A stretch of DNA of 64,000 nucleotides from Alkalispirochaeta americana (GCF_900156105.1 NZ_FTMS01000008.1:62001-126000); one strand, 5' to 3'; shown: positions 26,058 to 34,240, counted from the first letter of the stretch. The notes: generated from the sequence alone by a model not told the origin. Numbers and translations are program-made.

Positions 26058-26216
26058 CTACACCGTGATCTCCACCAGCCGATCCAGCCTGAAGCGGATT
26101 ACCACCATCGTCACCAGCATGATCAGAAGACCCGTCAGGTAAAGCACCACCAGAGCCCGGTTGGTCCAGGACGGGGCCCCTGCCGCCCGGCCCCGCTTGA
26201 AACGGAATATCTTCAT
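26058..26216 (-). CDS. 52-residue single-helix membrane protein in an ABC operon
   Basis: A short frame not covered by a 60-residue cut-off. The ATG at 26214-26216 lies five bases after the stop of the ABC permease, with AGGGG eight bases upstream, and the TAG is at 26058-26060. The product has a basic N-terminus (KIFRFKRGR), one hydrophobic helix at about residues 21-40 and a short charged tail. This positive-inside layout suggests a one-pass protein, perhaps an accessory subunit of the transporter. No family is recognised. Confidence 0.6.
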   Translation of the reverse strand: MKIFRFKRGRAAGAPSWTNRALVVLYLTGLLIMLVTMVVIRFRLDRLVEITV

Positions 26217-26220
26217 TGCA

Positions 26221-27021
26221 TCACCCCTGGGTTTCCCGAAACCGCAACACCGCCAGCCCCCAGCATATCAACACCACCGCAATATTGAATAACCCGTAGA
26301 GGGGCTCTTCCAGAAAAAGCGCCTCGGGAGCAACCCGTGCCCAGACGTTGCCACTCAAAAGAGACCCCTCGAAGCCGTCCAGAGCGATCCCCTCGATCCG
26401 GGGCGCCGCCACAGTGCCGTAGCGACCCGACAGATAGGGCAGGAAGACAATCTGCACCATGATGGCCCCCAGGAGGACGTAACTCACAAGCCAGGCCACA
26501 CCCGCCAGGAGGGTCCTTCCCAGAGGGTTTCGTCGAAAATAGACCGCTCCGAAGGTGAAGATCGCCTGCACCGGCAGATATCCCCAAAAGCTCTCGGCGG
26601 CCCGCTGAATCCACCGGCCCCGGTCCAGAAAGACCAGGGGGTTCCCCTGCCCTCCCAGAAGAAGGTAGCCGCCCAAGGCCAGGAGCGAGGCCACGGCATA
26701 GGCCACGGTCAGAAAGGCGGCAAAGATCACCGTGGAAACCAGCACCTTGGCCCCCACCTTCTCCCAGGCCGCAGCCGGTCGCAGGAGAATCTCTTCCCGG
26801 CGACGGGGGTCACGCATATCCCCGAAAGCTCCCAGGGTGATCAGAACCCCTGCCAGGATCATCACCGCGCCAAAGGACCCCCAGATATTGAAAAGTTGAG
26901 GCCCCCGGGCCCAGCGGAGCAATTGCAAGGCCGTCACCGCCCCGGCGATCCCCCCGGCCGTCAGCAGAAGAGACCGGAACTGGAGCACCACCTCATGGCG
27001 CAGGACATGAAGGAATCTCAC
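26221..27021 (-). CDS. ABC-2-type transporter permease
   Basis: 266 residues with about six hydrophobic segments in the ABC-2 pattern: an N-terminal RHEVVLQFRSLLL amphipathic start, a cytoplasmic DMRDPRRREEILLRP loop after helix 2, and a final helix ending near the C-terminus. The GTG start overlaps the ATPase stop (GTGA), so the two subunits are made together. The substrate is unknown; such single-permease ABC-2 systems often export lipids, peptides or drugs. Confidence 0.82.
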   Translation of the reverse strand: MRFLHVLRHEVVLQFRSLLLTAGGIAGAVTALQLLRWARGPQLFNIWGSFGAVMILAGVLITLGAFGDMRDPRRREEILLRPAAAWEKVGAKVLVSTVIFAAFLTVAYAVASLLALGGYLLLGGQGNPLVFLDRGRWIQRAAESFWGYLPVQAIFTFGAVYFRRNPLGRTLLAGVAWLVSYVLLGAIMVQIVFLPYLSGRYGTVAAPRIEGIALDGFEGSLLSGNVWARVAPEALFLEEPLYGLFNIAVVLICWGLAVLRFRETQG

Positions 27022-28022
27022 CGATCACCTCCCGGGCAGACGGCGGCCAGGGCCTCGGGGTTGGTCATGGCTGCATGGAAGAGCAGTTCCAGATCAAGCT
27101 CCTCCCCAGCCGGGGTTGTCCGGTCCCTGGGGACCACCGCCACGGGAACGCCAAACCGGACCTCCCAGGCCAGAGCCCCTGCCTGGCGAGCCTCCTCCTC
27201 GGAGGAGAAGCGCCGCAGCTCCAGTTCCTCAAGGAGGGTCCTGCGGGAGGCCTGGAAGAGAACCTTCCCCCCCTCCAGAATGATCACATGATCGAGCAGC
27301 TTGGCCACATCCTGCACCTGATGGGTCGAGACCACCACGGAGCACCCCTCCTGGGTAGCCTGGGAGATCAGCTGGCGGAAAACCCGCTTGGAGGGGATAT
27401 CCAGTCCGTTGGTGGGCTCATCCAGGATAACCAGATCCGGGCCGCAGGCCAGGGCGGTCACCAGAAGCGCTTTCTTTTGCTGGCCATAGGAGAGAGACGG
27501 CAGAGCCTGATCCAGGGGGATCTCGAACTGCTCGGCCCAGGTCTCGGCCCGGGCCGGATCGAAGGCCGGATAATAGCCTGACTGGAGATGAAAGTATTGA
27601 ACCAGCGTCACCGGCGGAGGCGCGATCTGCTCCGGGATAAAGACCAGACGCGAGAGAATAGCGGGGCGCCGTCGCCCTGCGGGTGATCCAAAGAGGGAGA
27701 CCCGGCCCTCCCGGGGAAAGAGAAGGCCCATCCCCAACTTGAGCAGGGTGGTCTTGCCCGCACCGTTTCGTCCCAGAAGCCCCACCACCCCTCCCGCAGG
27801 AAGGGTAAAATCAAGATCCTGGAAGAGCGGCCGTTTCCGGGAATAGGCAAAGCGAACCCCCTCCATCTCCAGGGGAGCTGGCTCCAGAGGAACTGTCTCC
27901 GGGGGAACTGCCTCCGGGGGAACTGCCCCCGGGAGAGATGCCTCCGGGCCGTGGCCCTCCCGGCACGGAGCCAGCGAGGCCTGATCCCGGAAGGGCAGGG
28001 TCCAGCGAGTCCCGCCGGTCAT
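27018..28022 (-). CDS. ABC transporter ATP-binding protein with Pro-rich N-terminal repeat
   Basis: 334 residues. Walker A is GRNGAGKTT, the signature is the variant LSYGQQKK, and Walker B is LVILDEPTNGLD, followed by an H-loop in VVVSTHQVQ. Before the domain (which starts near MEGVRFAYS) lies a 50-residue extension containing four PPE/PLE-type repeats encoded by imperfect 15-base DNA repeats (about 27880-27945). The ATG at 28022 is supported by an ATGA overlap with the upstream asparaginase stop, so the extension is probably translated. It pairs with the permease next to it. Confidence 0.86.
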   Translation of the reverse strand: MTGGTRWTLPFRDQASLAPCREGHGPEASLPGAVPPEAVPPETVPLEPAPLEMEGVRFAYSRKRPLFQDLDFTLPAGGVVGLLGRNGAGKTTLLKLGMGLLFPREGRVSLFGSPAGRRRPAILSRLVFIPEQIAPPPVTLVQYFHLQSGYYPAFDPARAETWAEQFEIPLDQALPSLSYGQQKKALLVTALACGPDLVILDEPTNGLDIPSKRVFRQLISQATQEGCSVVVSTHQVQDVAKLLDHVIILEGGKVLFQASRRTLLEELELRRFSSEEEARQAGALAWEVRFGVPVAVVPRDRTTPAGEELDLELLFHAAMTNPEALAAVCPGGDR

Positions 28023-28504
28023 AGAGTCTCCTCGAAGCAGCCCTGGCCCCGGTTTTTCTGAACCCTGCCAGCGGGAAAAACCTGGCCGTGCATCACAATG
28101 TAGACCCCCGGGGGGCAGGTCCGGGCCGCCACAATGGCACCTCCCAGGTTAAAGAGCGCATCGGAGCCGCTCACCGTGAAGGGCACCATGGCTCCCGTGA
28201 GAACAATCGTCTTGTCCAGCCCCTCCTGGAGAAGCCGCTCCGCCGTGAGGGTCATGGAATCTGTTCCGTGGGTGATCACGATGGACCGCTCCGGGGCGGC
28301 CCGGCAGGCCTCGGCCACGGCCTGGCGGTCCTCGTCTCCCATATAGAGGCTGTCCACCAGGCGGCATATTTCCAGCTCGAGCGGCACGGTGCAGCGCACC
28401 GTCTCCAGAATCTGGGGGAGGTGGGTATCCCGAAAGGTGAGTTCCCCCCGGACCGCATCGTAGTGTTTGTCGAAGGTTCCCCCCGTGATAAGAAGGCGCA
28501 GCAT
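28019..28504 (-). CDS. Single-domain asparaginase-like protein
   Basis: About 161 residues, half the length of normal L-asparaginases: only the N-terminal catalytic domain is present. The first threonine motif LLITGGTFDK and the second THGTDSMT motif are both visible, along with VLTGAMVPF. The start MLRLLITGGTF at 28504 was preferred over an in-frame GTG at 28543, though neither has a strong ribosome site. Short asparaginase-domain proteins exist in other bacteria and their substrate is not established. The stop overlaps the ABC ATPase start, so it heads that operon. Confidence 0.75.
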   Translation of the reverse strand: MLRLLITGGTFDKHYDAVRGELTFRDTHLPQILETVRCTVPLELEICRLVDSLYMGDEDRQAVAEACRAAPERSIVITHGTDSMTLTAERLLQEGLDKTIVLTGAMVPFTVSGSDALFNLGGAIVAARTCPPGVYIVMHGQVFPAGRVQKNRGQGCFEETL

Positions 28505-28608
28505 GGGCCATTCTTGCCCGAGGAGCAGGCCCTGCGCAAGCACCAGACGAAAGACGCCCCCGGAGAATCTTCCCCGGGGGCGCGTGAATGGGCCAGAGAA
28601 CGGCGGCC

Positions 28609-29613
28609 TCAGAGCTGGATACGTGCTCCCAGGGTTCCGCCCACGGCACCGGAGGTGAGGTTATACATGGCGCTCACGTCAAAGCGCATGAAGGGCAGGT
28701 TCAGCGAGGCACCGCCAAAAATACGGGTGCTGAAGGGGGTCACGTCCTTGGAGACACCGATGTTGTCTTTCTTGATATCCACGCCCGAGATTGATTTCAG
28801 GTCATCAAGGTTGGCACCGTCAACCTCAATATCGCCATCAAACCCGGCGTTGGTCGAGGCCCGGCCGTAGGAGGCGCCCATCCCCAGGTGGGGCTCGATC
28901 ACAAAGAACTGCTTGCTCACCTGGACCTTCACATCAAAGACGTGGGCCTCCCAGTCAAAATCGATGTCGGGGTCCTTGAGCGTTACCGTTGCAGTTTCGT
29001 CAGGAGGAGCACCATCGTAATCGACATTGCCGATATCAACATCGCCCAGCCCCATAGGCGCCTTCACGGACCCCGAGAGGTAGTTGTACCCCACCCCCAC
29101 GGAAACCTTGGGCATCACCCAGCCCCCGGAGAGGACGGCGTAGCGCAGATCCACCCCCACGTTGGTGTACCCCACCTCGACATCGCCAATCTTGGTATCG
29201 GGGATGGTGCCAAACTTGATCCCCACGTCGAAGGGAAAGAGGATTCCCCCGATCCGGGCATCGAAGGCGTAGCCCGGCAGGGGGATGCCCATGCTGGGGA
29301 TATCCCCCAGGGCCGAGCCGGAATCGAGGCCCAGATCGTCCACCATATCCTCCAGAACCTTCAGGGGAATTGTGGTGAACCCCGTGGTAATACCCACGCC
29401 CACGCTGGGCAGGGGCAAGATCTGGCCGATATAGGCATCGGACCAGTTGAGCCCGATGGTGCTATTCATGGGCAGCGAATTGGCAAACTCCTTGGAGAAG
29501 TCCTCAAAAGCCCCCTTGAAGACATTAAGATCATCAATGGTATCTGCCGAAACCGGCATCGCTGCCAGCACAAGAGCCCCCGCGAACAGAGCAGCAATTC
29601 CTTTTCGTTTCAT
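28609..29613 (-). CDS. Outer-membrane beta-barrel-like protein with signal peptide
   Basis: About 334 residues. The ATG at 29613 has a perfect AGGAGG site; a longer frame upstream is unlikely. A signal peptide (KRKGIAALFAGALVLAAMPVSA) ends near residue 24. The rest is rich in Gly, Asp and alternating hydrophobic residues with strand-like segments such as VSVGVGYNYLSGSV, and ends with GTLGARIQL, as expected for a barrel C-terminus. It has no close similarity that I recognise beyond general outer-membrane protein character. Confidence 0.7.
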   Translation of the reverse strand: MKRKGIAALFAGALVLAAMPVSADTIDDLNVFKGAFEDFSKEFANSLPMNSTIGLNWSDAYIGQILPLPSVGVGITTGFTTIPLKVLEDMVDDLGLDSGSALGDIPSMGIPLPGYAFDARIGGILFPFDVGIKFGTIPDTKIGDVEVGYTNVGVDLRYAVLSGGWVMPKVSVGVGYNYLSGSVKAPMGLGDVDIGNVDYDGAPPDETATVTLKDPDIDFDWEAHVFDVKVQVSKQFFVIEPHLGMGASYGRASTNAGFDGDIEVDGANLDDLKSISGVDIKKDNIGVSKDVTPFSTRIFGGASLNLPFMRFDVSAMYNLTSGAVGGTLGARIQL

Positions 29614-29771
29614 AGTCTTCCTCCTGCGTATTTCATAGTACAGTGTAACACCGGGAGCCAGGTATTTCGAGGTTTCTCCCAAAAAAAGATTTTATCCCGC
29701 CCCCCGGGGCAAGACTGCCGGCCTGGCGCCTTGTACGGGCCTGTCCAACCATGGGTGTTCATTTCAACTAA

Positions 29772-29800
29772 TTGACAGCCCCGTCGTTGATTCGTAGACT
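29772..29800 (+). promoter_or_regulatory. Promoter of tRNA-Arg(CCU)
   Basis: A perfect TTGACA (29772-29777) is followed after 17 bases by TAGACT (29795-29800). The predicted start is about 13 bases before the mature tRNA. Confidence 0.65.
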
Positions 29801-29819
29801 CTCGGGGAAAGATCGGAAC

Positions 29820-29893
29820 GCCCCGGTAGCTCAGCAGGATAGAGCAACGGCCTCCTAAGCCGTAGGTCACCCGTTCGAATCGGGTCCGGGGTA
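29820..29893 (+). tRNA. tRNA-Arg, anticodon CCU
   Basis: A full cloverleaf of 74 bases can be drawn. The acceptor arms GCCCCGG and CCGGGGT pair with one G-U; the anticodon stem is ACGGC/GCCGT with loop CTCCTAA, so the anticodon is CCU and reads AGG. The T arm has TTCGAAT in a five-pair stem. The CCA end is not encoded. It has its own promoter. Confidence 0.95.
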
Positions 29894-29998
29894 ACCCTTC
29901 TGGCACCCGCGCCACAAGGCAGCACCGTACAGGGCACCACTCCCCGGTGCAGCAAAGCCTGGGGCGGTAAAAACCCGTGCAAAATAAAGAGGATGCCC

Positions 29999-31126
29999 AT
30001 GAGCGATCGTGCCCCTATCCGCCCCATGGAACCCGGCGAAAAACCTGCGGTAAAACGCCTGGCTCGCCGCGCTTTCGGGCCCCTTCAGGGAAGCCTTGTC
30101 ACGCTGACCCGCCACACCTTCCTCTGCGAGATCTCGGGAGAACTTGCCGGGGCAGTGGTCCTCGAGACCTTCCGATATAAACGCAATCAGCTCGGGGGGG
30201 TGATAAAATGGCTCTTCACCGACCCCGAAGCTCAGGGACAGGGGGTTGCAGCCGCCCTGGTCAGGGAAGGTGTCGCCAGGCTCCAGGAACTGGGGTGCCA
30301 CGAACTCTTTACCACGGTGGAGGGGTTTAACACTCCCTCGAGCAACCGCTTCGCCGACCTGGGGTTCGCTCCGCTGAGCCCCTGGCAGCAGCTCCGCCGA
30401 TACGGCCTCAGCCTCCTCAGAATCGGCCCTCCCACCTTTCACACAATTGATACTGGCCATTTTCTCTGGTCCCGGAGCGCTGCAGAGCCGCCCCGGGAGC
30501 AGGAGCGCACCGTACCGGGCGGCGGAGCCCTGCCATGGGTGGCAAACGTGATATTCGTGGCGGCCCTTGTCGCACTCCATCGTCTGCGGGTGGGTGCGGC
30601 CGGGGAGTTGCATCTTCACCTTCTGTGGCAACTGCCCCTTGCGCTGAGCCTGGTCTTCGGAGTGCGTTCAGGAGCGATGAAGCTCACCGCCCGTGCCCTG
30701 GGGCTCTCCTTGCGTTACCGGATCTGGGAAACCGGCCTCGTTCTTTCCCTGATTATCACCGTTCTCTTTGGCGGCCTCTTTCCCACCCCGGGATCACACT
30801 ATCCCGTGGAAACCCGCTGGAACTACCGGAGCAAACTCCCGCGACTGGCAGCAGTGGCCTTCTCCGGGGCCTTTGCGGTGCTTGCCCTGGCATGGTTTCT
30901 GCTTGCCTGCGAGACCTGGGGGCTTGCGCAGAGCCCCCGTGCCCTGGCCAGCATCCTGGCCCTGGCGGTAGCGCCCGTCCAGGCCCTCCTGGTCTTCGAA
31001 GTCCTCCTGCCCTGGTTTCCCTTTGCTTCGTTCAACGGACGGCGCGTGCTGGATCATCACCGTCTGCTCTGGGCAGGTCTGGCCATCGGGACGGCAGCCC
31101 TCTTCTGGGTCCGCTACGCCGGGTAG
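29999..31126 (+). CDS. GNAT acetyltransferase fused to a membrane domain
   Basis: About 375 residues. The first 150 are a GNAT domain with the acetyl-CoA loop motif EAQGQGVAAALV and the late SSNRFADLGF segment. The rest contains about five to six hydrophobic helices and includes a GVRSGAMKLTARALGL loop. The combination is unusual, and the membrane half resembles no family I can name with confidence. The ATG at 29999 has AAAGAGG at six bases. Part of its N-terminal coding sequence recurs in the rearranged patch near 34.8 kb. Confidence 0.75.
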   Translation: MSDRAPIRPMEPGEKPAVKRLARRAFGPLQGSLVTLTRHTFLCEISGELAGAVVLETFRYKRNQLGGVIKWLFTDPEAQGQGVAAALVREGVARLQELGCHELFTTVEGFNTPSSNRFADLGFAPLSPWQQLRRYGLSLLRIGPPTFHTIDTGHFLWSRSAAEPPREQERTVPGGGALPWVANVIFVAALVALHRLRVGAAGELHLHLLWQLPLALSLVFGVRSGAMKLTARALGLSLRYRIWETGLVLSLIITVLFGGLFPTPGSHYPVETRWNYRSKLPRLAAVAFSGAFAVLALAWFLLACETWGLAQSPRALASILALAVAPVQALLVFEVLLPWFPFASFNGRRVLDHHRLLWAGLAIGTAALFWVRYAG

Positions 31127-31202
31127 CCCTGCCCCTTGACACTCGGAGGGATTCAGCGGTCAATGGTATACATCATCCAAAAATATTCGAATCGAGGAAT
31201 CC

Positions 31203-32906
31203 ATGATATCTTTTGACCAGCTGGGCCTGATCCCGGCCCTGCTCGACGCAATCAGCGCCCGCGGCTTTGAAACACCAACTCCGATACAAGCCGAGATGAT
31301 CCCCTTCCTCCTGACCGAGCAGCGGGATGTTACCGGACTGGCTCAGACAGGAACCGGCAAGACCGCTGCCTTCGGACTGCCCCTTCTGCAAAATATCGAC
31401 CTTTCAAGCCGCACAACCCAGGCACTGATCCTCACCCCCACTCGTGAGCTTGGACTGCAGGTCTCGCGGGAGATTGCAGAGTATGGAGCAAATCTCCCGA
31501 GCCTTCGGACGACAGCCGTCTATGGAGGCGCTCCCTTCGGGGCCCAGATACGCGATCTGAAGGCGGGGCCCCATATTATCACGGCCACACCGGGACGGCT
31601 GAAGGATCTCCTGGATAAGGGCATTGCCGACCTCTCGGCTCTCCGGTTTCTGGTACTCGACGAGGCGGATCAGATGCTCGACATGGGGTTCAAGGACGAG
31701 CTCGATGCCATTCTTGCCGCTGCAAACCCCGAGCGTCGCACCCTGCTCTTCTCCGCGACCATGCCCCCCGAGGTGGCCAGAATCGCTGCGACGTACATGA
31801 CCGATCCCCACGAGATCGTCTCCGGTCACAAGAACCAGAGCGCCGGTACCGTCACGCACTATTACTACCGCGTCCATGCCCACGATAAGTACGAGGCTCT
31901 CAAGCGGCTGATCGATGTGAAGACTGGCATGTACGCCATCATCTTCTGCCGCACCCGGGAAACGGTAAAGGACATAACGGCTCGCCTCTCGCGCGACGGC
32001 TACACCGCCGATGCGCTTCACGGCGAACTGGCCCAATCCCAGCGCGACACCGTAATGAGCCGCTTCCGGGAAGGGAATCCGTCGCTCCTGGTCGCTACCG
32101 ACGTTGCAGCCCGTGGCCTCGACGTGAACAACCTGACTCACGTCATCCACTACGACCTTCCCGACGAGGTTTCCGCCTACACCCACCGGAGCGGACGGAC
32201 CGGCCGGGCCGGCAGAAGCGGTGCGTCGCTCGCCCTCGTACATATGCGCGAGGGGCACCGAATCGCCTACATCGAGCGGACTATCGGCCGGAAAATGGAG
32301 GAAGCCAAAATCCCGCGCGGCCATGATATCTGCGAAGCCCGGCTGATGGAGCTTCTCTCCCGGGTGAAAGAGGTCGAGGTGAACGAGGAGTCCGTTGGAC
32401 CGTACCTGCAGGCCGTTCGGGACTCTCTTGCCGGAATCGAACGGGAGGAACTGCTGCAACGGTTTATCTCGGTGGAGTTCAATCGATTTCTGGAACAGTA
32501 TGCCGATGCTCCGGACCTTAATCCCTCGCTCAGCAAGACCCGGCCCAAACGGATGGAGGCTGACTCCATGGTCTGGTTCCGTCTGAACATCGGCCGCCGC
32601 CAGTCGGTGCTCCCGCCCCAGATTATTGGACTGATCAACAAGGCCACCGATTCCGGCAATATCAACATCGGGCGGATCAATATCAACACCGACTCATGCG
32701 AGGTGCAGGTCGACGGAGCCATGGCCAGGCAGGTTGAAGACGCACTGGCCGGGTACTCCTATCAGGGCACGAGGATACGTGTAGAACGCGTCACCAACCA
32801 GCGTCCCGCAGGAAAGCAGCGCGGCCCCCGCCGCCCGGCGGGGAACGGCCCGCCTCAGGCACGTCGCCCCAAGGGGCGCAAGGGAAAGCCGAACCGCCGC
32901 AATTAG
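31203..32906 (+). CDS. DEAD-box ATP-dependent RNA helicase (DeaD/CsdA-like)
   Basis: 567 residues. All main motifs are visible: Q motif region PTPIQAEM, Walker A AQTGTGKT at 47-54, PTRELGLQ, TPGRL, DEAD box VLDEADQMLD, SAT, and HRSGRTGRAG. After the helicase core a linker leads to a DbpA-type RNA-binding domain (about 455-530, starting VWFRLNIGRR) and a basic Arg/Gly/Pro-rich tail. This architecture is typical of CsdA/DeaD helicases in ribosome assembly and cold adaptation. GAGGAATCC precedes the ATG. Confidence 0.95.
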   Translation: MISFDQLGLIPALLDAISARGFETPTPIQAEMIPFLLTEQRDVTGLAQTGTGKTAAFGLPLLQNIDLSSRTTQALILTPTRELGLQVSREIAEYGANLPSLRTTAVYGGAPFGAQIRDLKAGPHIITATPGRLKDLLDKGIADLSALRFLVLDEADQMLDMGFKDELDAILAAANPERRTLLFSATMPPEVARIAATYMTDPHEIVSGHKNQSAGTVTHYYYRVHAHDKYEALKRLIDVKTGMYAIIFCRTRETVKDITARLSRDGYTADALHGELAQSQRDTVMSRFREGNPSLLVATDVAARGLDVNNLTHVIHYDLPDEVSAYTHRSGRTGRAGRSGASLALVHMREGHRIAYIERTIGRKMEEAKIPRGHDICEARLMELLSRVKEVEVNEESVGPYLQAVRDSLAGIEREELLQRFISVEFNRFLEQYADAPDLNPSLSKTRPKRMEADSMVWFRLNIGRRQSVLPPQIIGLINKATDSGNINIGRININTDSCEVQVDGAMARQVEDALAGYSYQGTRIRVERVTNQRPAGKQRGPRRPAGNGPPQARRPKGRKGKPNRRN

Positions 32907-32925
32907 CCCCCTCCGTGGTGTGCCC

Positions 32926-33112
32926 CGTGGCCGATCAGTCTTCCCCTGCCCTGGCGGCTGCGGCAGGAAAGGCCCGAACGAACCGGTCGGTAAGATCGTG
33001 GCCGATCAGTCTTCCCCTGCCCTGGCGGCTGCTGCGATCATCCGGAGATTATCGGGAAAAGCCCCGTCGGAACCCGGCCCCTATCGAACCCCGGCGTCGA
33101 CCTCATCGTGAT
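32926..33112 (-). pseudogene. Fragments of a second serine-hydrolase gene
   Basis: The stretch 33002-33112 is clearly similar to the 3' end of the serine-hydrolase gene at 36900-36990 (shared GATCAGTCTTCC, CATCCGGAGATTAT and the GTCGAC-to-GATAAC end). Its first 36 bases also occur 71 bases earlier (32926-32961). Between the two copies, 32976-32997 resembles the 5' part of the same gene (38064-38085), so this may be a decayed tandem copy with internal deletions. No frame survives. The strand given is that of the parent gene. Confidence 0.6.
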
Positions 33113-33164
33113 AACAGCATCCTTCTTTGGGGGGCTCGGGGCGGGTGAAGGAAGCGCCGAGCTC

Positions 33165-33596
33165 TTAGCCGAGCCCGAGATAACCCAGGTATCCACCCCC
33201 CAGCGTGACCAGGGCCAGCATGAGGCTGATCACCATGAACCAGCGGTTGCTGAAGCGGTGCATGTCCTCAAAGCGTTTGTCTATTTGTTCAAAACGGTTG
33301 TCGATTTGCTCAAAGCGTTTGTCCACCTGTTCAAAGCGCTTTTCCACCTGTTCAAAGCGCCTGTCTATTTGTTCAAAGCGTTTGTCTATTTGCTCAAAGC
33401 GCTTTTCCATGAGGGCAAATCCCTGTTGCATGAGCTCGCGCTGCCCCTTGAGCTCTTCCTCAAGACGAACCATTCGCTCGTTCAGTTGAACGTCTCGCTG
33501 GGTATAGACCTCGCCCATCCAGACCGGGAGATTGCTCCGTACGTACCGTCCTATGACTTCCAGCTGTTCCAGCGATAGATCCATGCTCTGCTCCAT
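33165..33596 (-). CDS. Coiled-coil, C-terminally membrane-anchored protein (long paralogue)
   Basis: 143 residues. An N-terminal helical segment (MEQSMDLSLEQLEVIGRY), a middle coiled coil of seven heptads of the type KRFEQID, and a C-terminal hydrophobic helix ending GGYLGYLGLG. The heptads are encoded by seven 21-base tandem units. Proteins with KRFEQ-type heptads and a terminal helix are widespread and uncharacterised, loosely like DUF1640 proteins. It is nearly identical to the shorter product at 34265-34570 outside the repeat. AGGAGGA lies upstream of the ATG. Confidence 0.72.
   Translation of the reverse strand: MEQSMDLSLEQLEVIGRYVRSNLPVWMGEVYTQRDVQLNERMVRLEEELKGQRELMQQGFALMEKRFEQIDKRFEQIDRRFEQVEKRFEQVDKRFEQIDNRFEQIDKRFEDMHRFSNRWFMVISLMLALVTLGGGYLGYLGLG
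33268..33414. repeat. 21-base heptad-encoding tandem repeat, seven units
   Basis: TCAAAGCG-type starts recur at 33268, 33289, 33310, 33331, 33352, 33373 and 33394, a strict 21-base period. Each unit encodes one coiled-coil heptad on the minus strand. The paralogous gene has a single unit, so the 126-base length difference is exactly six units, which points to in-frame slippage or unequal recombination. Confidence 0.92.
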
Positions 33597-33796
33597 CCGT
33601 TCCTCCTGCAGTCTCTACAGAAGGACTACAGGCAAAAGGGCCTCCACGCTTGCTCTACCTGAAAGAATACCGAAAAACCCGGGCAATAGCCAGCAATCCT
33701 GATTCAGGCCGTGGCGCCGGGCGACAACAATCCTGCACTGGAAAAACCTCTATCCCGGTATTGAACACAGACCTTTCCGGGGGCTACTATGCATGG

Positions 33797-34144
33797 ATGA
33801 CCAAAGAAGATCTCCTTGAACTTGCAAAACGCATCGAAGAGGAAACAATGGCGACACAGCAAAGCATCCCCTACCTCACCCGGGAAAGCCTTCCGGTAGA
33901 ACCAAGCGTCGCCCTTGGACGCCTGACACGCATGGAAGCGATCAACGACAAGGGTGTGAACGAGGAAATGCTGCGTCAGGCCCAACGCCGACTTGAACGC
34001 CTCAACAATGCGACAAAGCGAATGAAGGACGGGTGCTACGGCCTCTGCATCCGTTGCAAAAAGGAGATCGCCTTCGAACGGCTCAAGGCCATCCCCGAGG
34101 CACTGATGTGCATTGCCTGCGCCGATAAATCATCGACCCGTTGA
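33797..34144 (+). CDS. DksA/TraR-family C4 zinc-finger protein
   Basis: About 115 residues from the ATG at 33797. A helical N-terminal half (TKEDLLELAKRIEEE, then RQAQRRLERLNNATKRM) is followed by the family zinc finger CYGLCIRCKKEI ... ALMCIACAD; the ordering and the IPEALMC segment are typical of DksA/TraR proteins, which bind RNA polymerase through its secondary channel. Upstream in-frame codons back to 33650 lie partly inside the duplicated module and are not supported; the ribosome site is weak. It sits between the two copies of the duplicated module. Confidence 0.82.
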   Translation: MTKEDLLELAKRIEEETMATQQSIPYLTRESLPVEPSVALGRLTRMEAINDKGVNEEMLRQAQRRLERLNNATKRMKDGCYGLCIRCKKEIAFERLKAIPEALMCIACADKSSTR

Positions 34145-34178
34145 GATGTTTCTTCAAGAACCAACATAAGCCCGGGTA

Positions 34179-34195
34179 GTAAAGCGCCTGGCGCG
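34179..34195 (+). pseudogene. Possible 5' piece of a broken GNAT-gene copy
   Basis: Seventeen bases match 30050-30066 of the GNAT fusion gene at 15 positions. Alone this would be negligible, but the parental sequence continues without a gap into the part that reappears at 34794-34849. The two pieces therefore look like one fragment split by what lies between them. Confidence 0.35.
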
Positions 34196-34240
34196 ACAGC
34201 TAGCCAGGGGGCCGAAGACTGTTCTTCCGGAGGATCGCCG

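Larger units (their letters stand above)
33141..33735. repeat. Duplicated module, copy 1 (595 bp, expanded)
   Basis: This segment matches 34241-34709 along its whole length apart from point changes and an internal expansion of exactly 126 bases. It starts at GCGGGTGAAGGAAGCGCC and ends in a partial 34-base minisatellite unit. It contains the longer coiled-coil gene. The two copies flank the DksA/TraR-like gene. No terminal inverted repeats or transposase are visible. Confidence 0.85.

Noticed and set aside
31136-31172. TTGACA and TATACA before the helicase gene as a promoter
   Set aside because: Both boxes are good but 25 bases apart, too far for a standard sigma-70 promoter; I could not find a better pair.
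33205-33489. Plus-strand frame with repeated SKRLSIC units
   Set aside because: It is the complement of the 21-base heptad repeats of the minus-strand coiled-coil gene, which has a ribosome site, a membrane helix and a paralogue.
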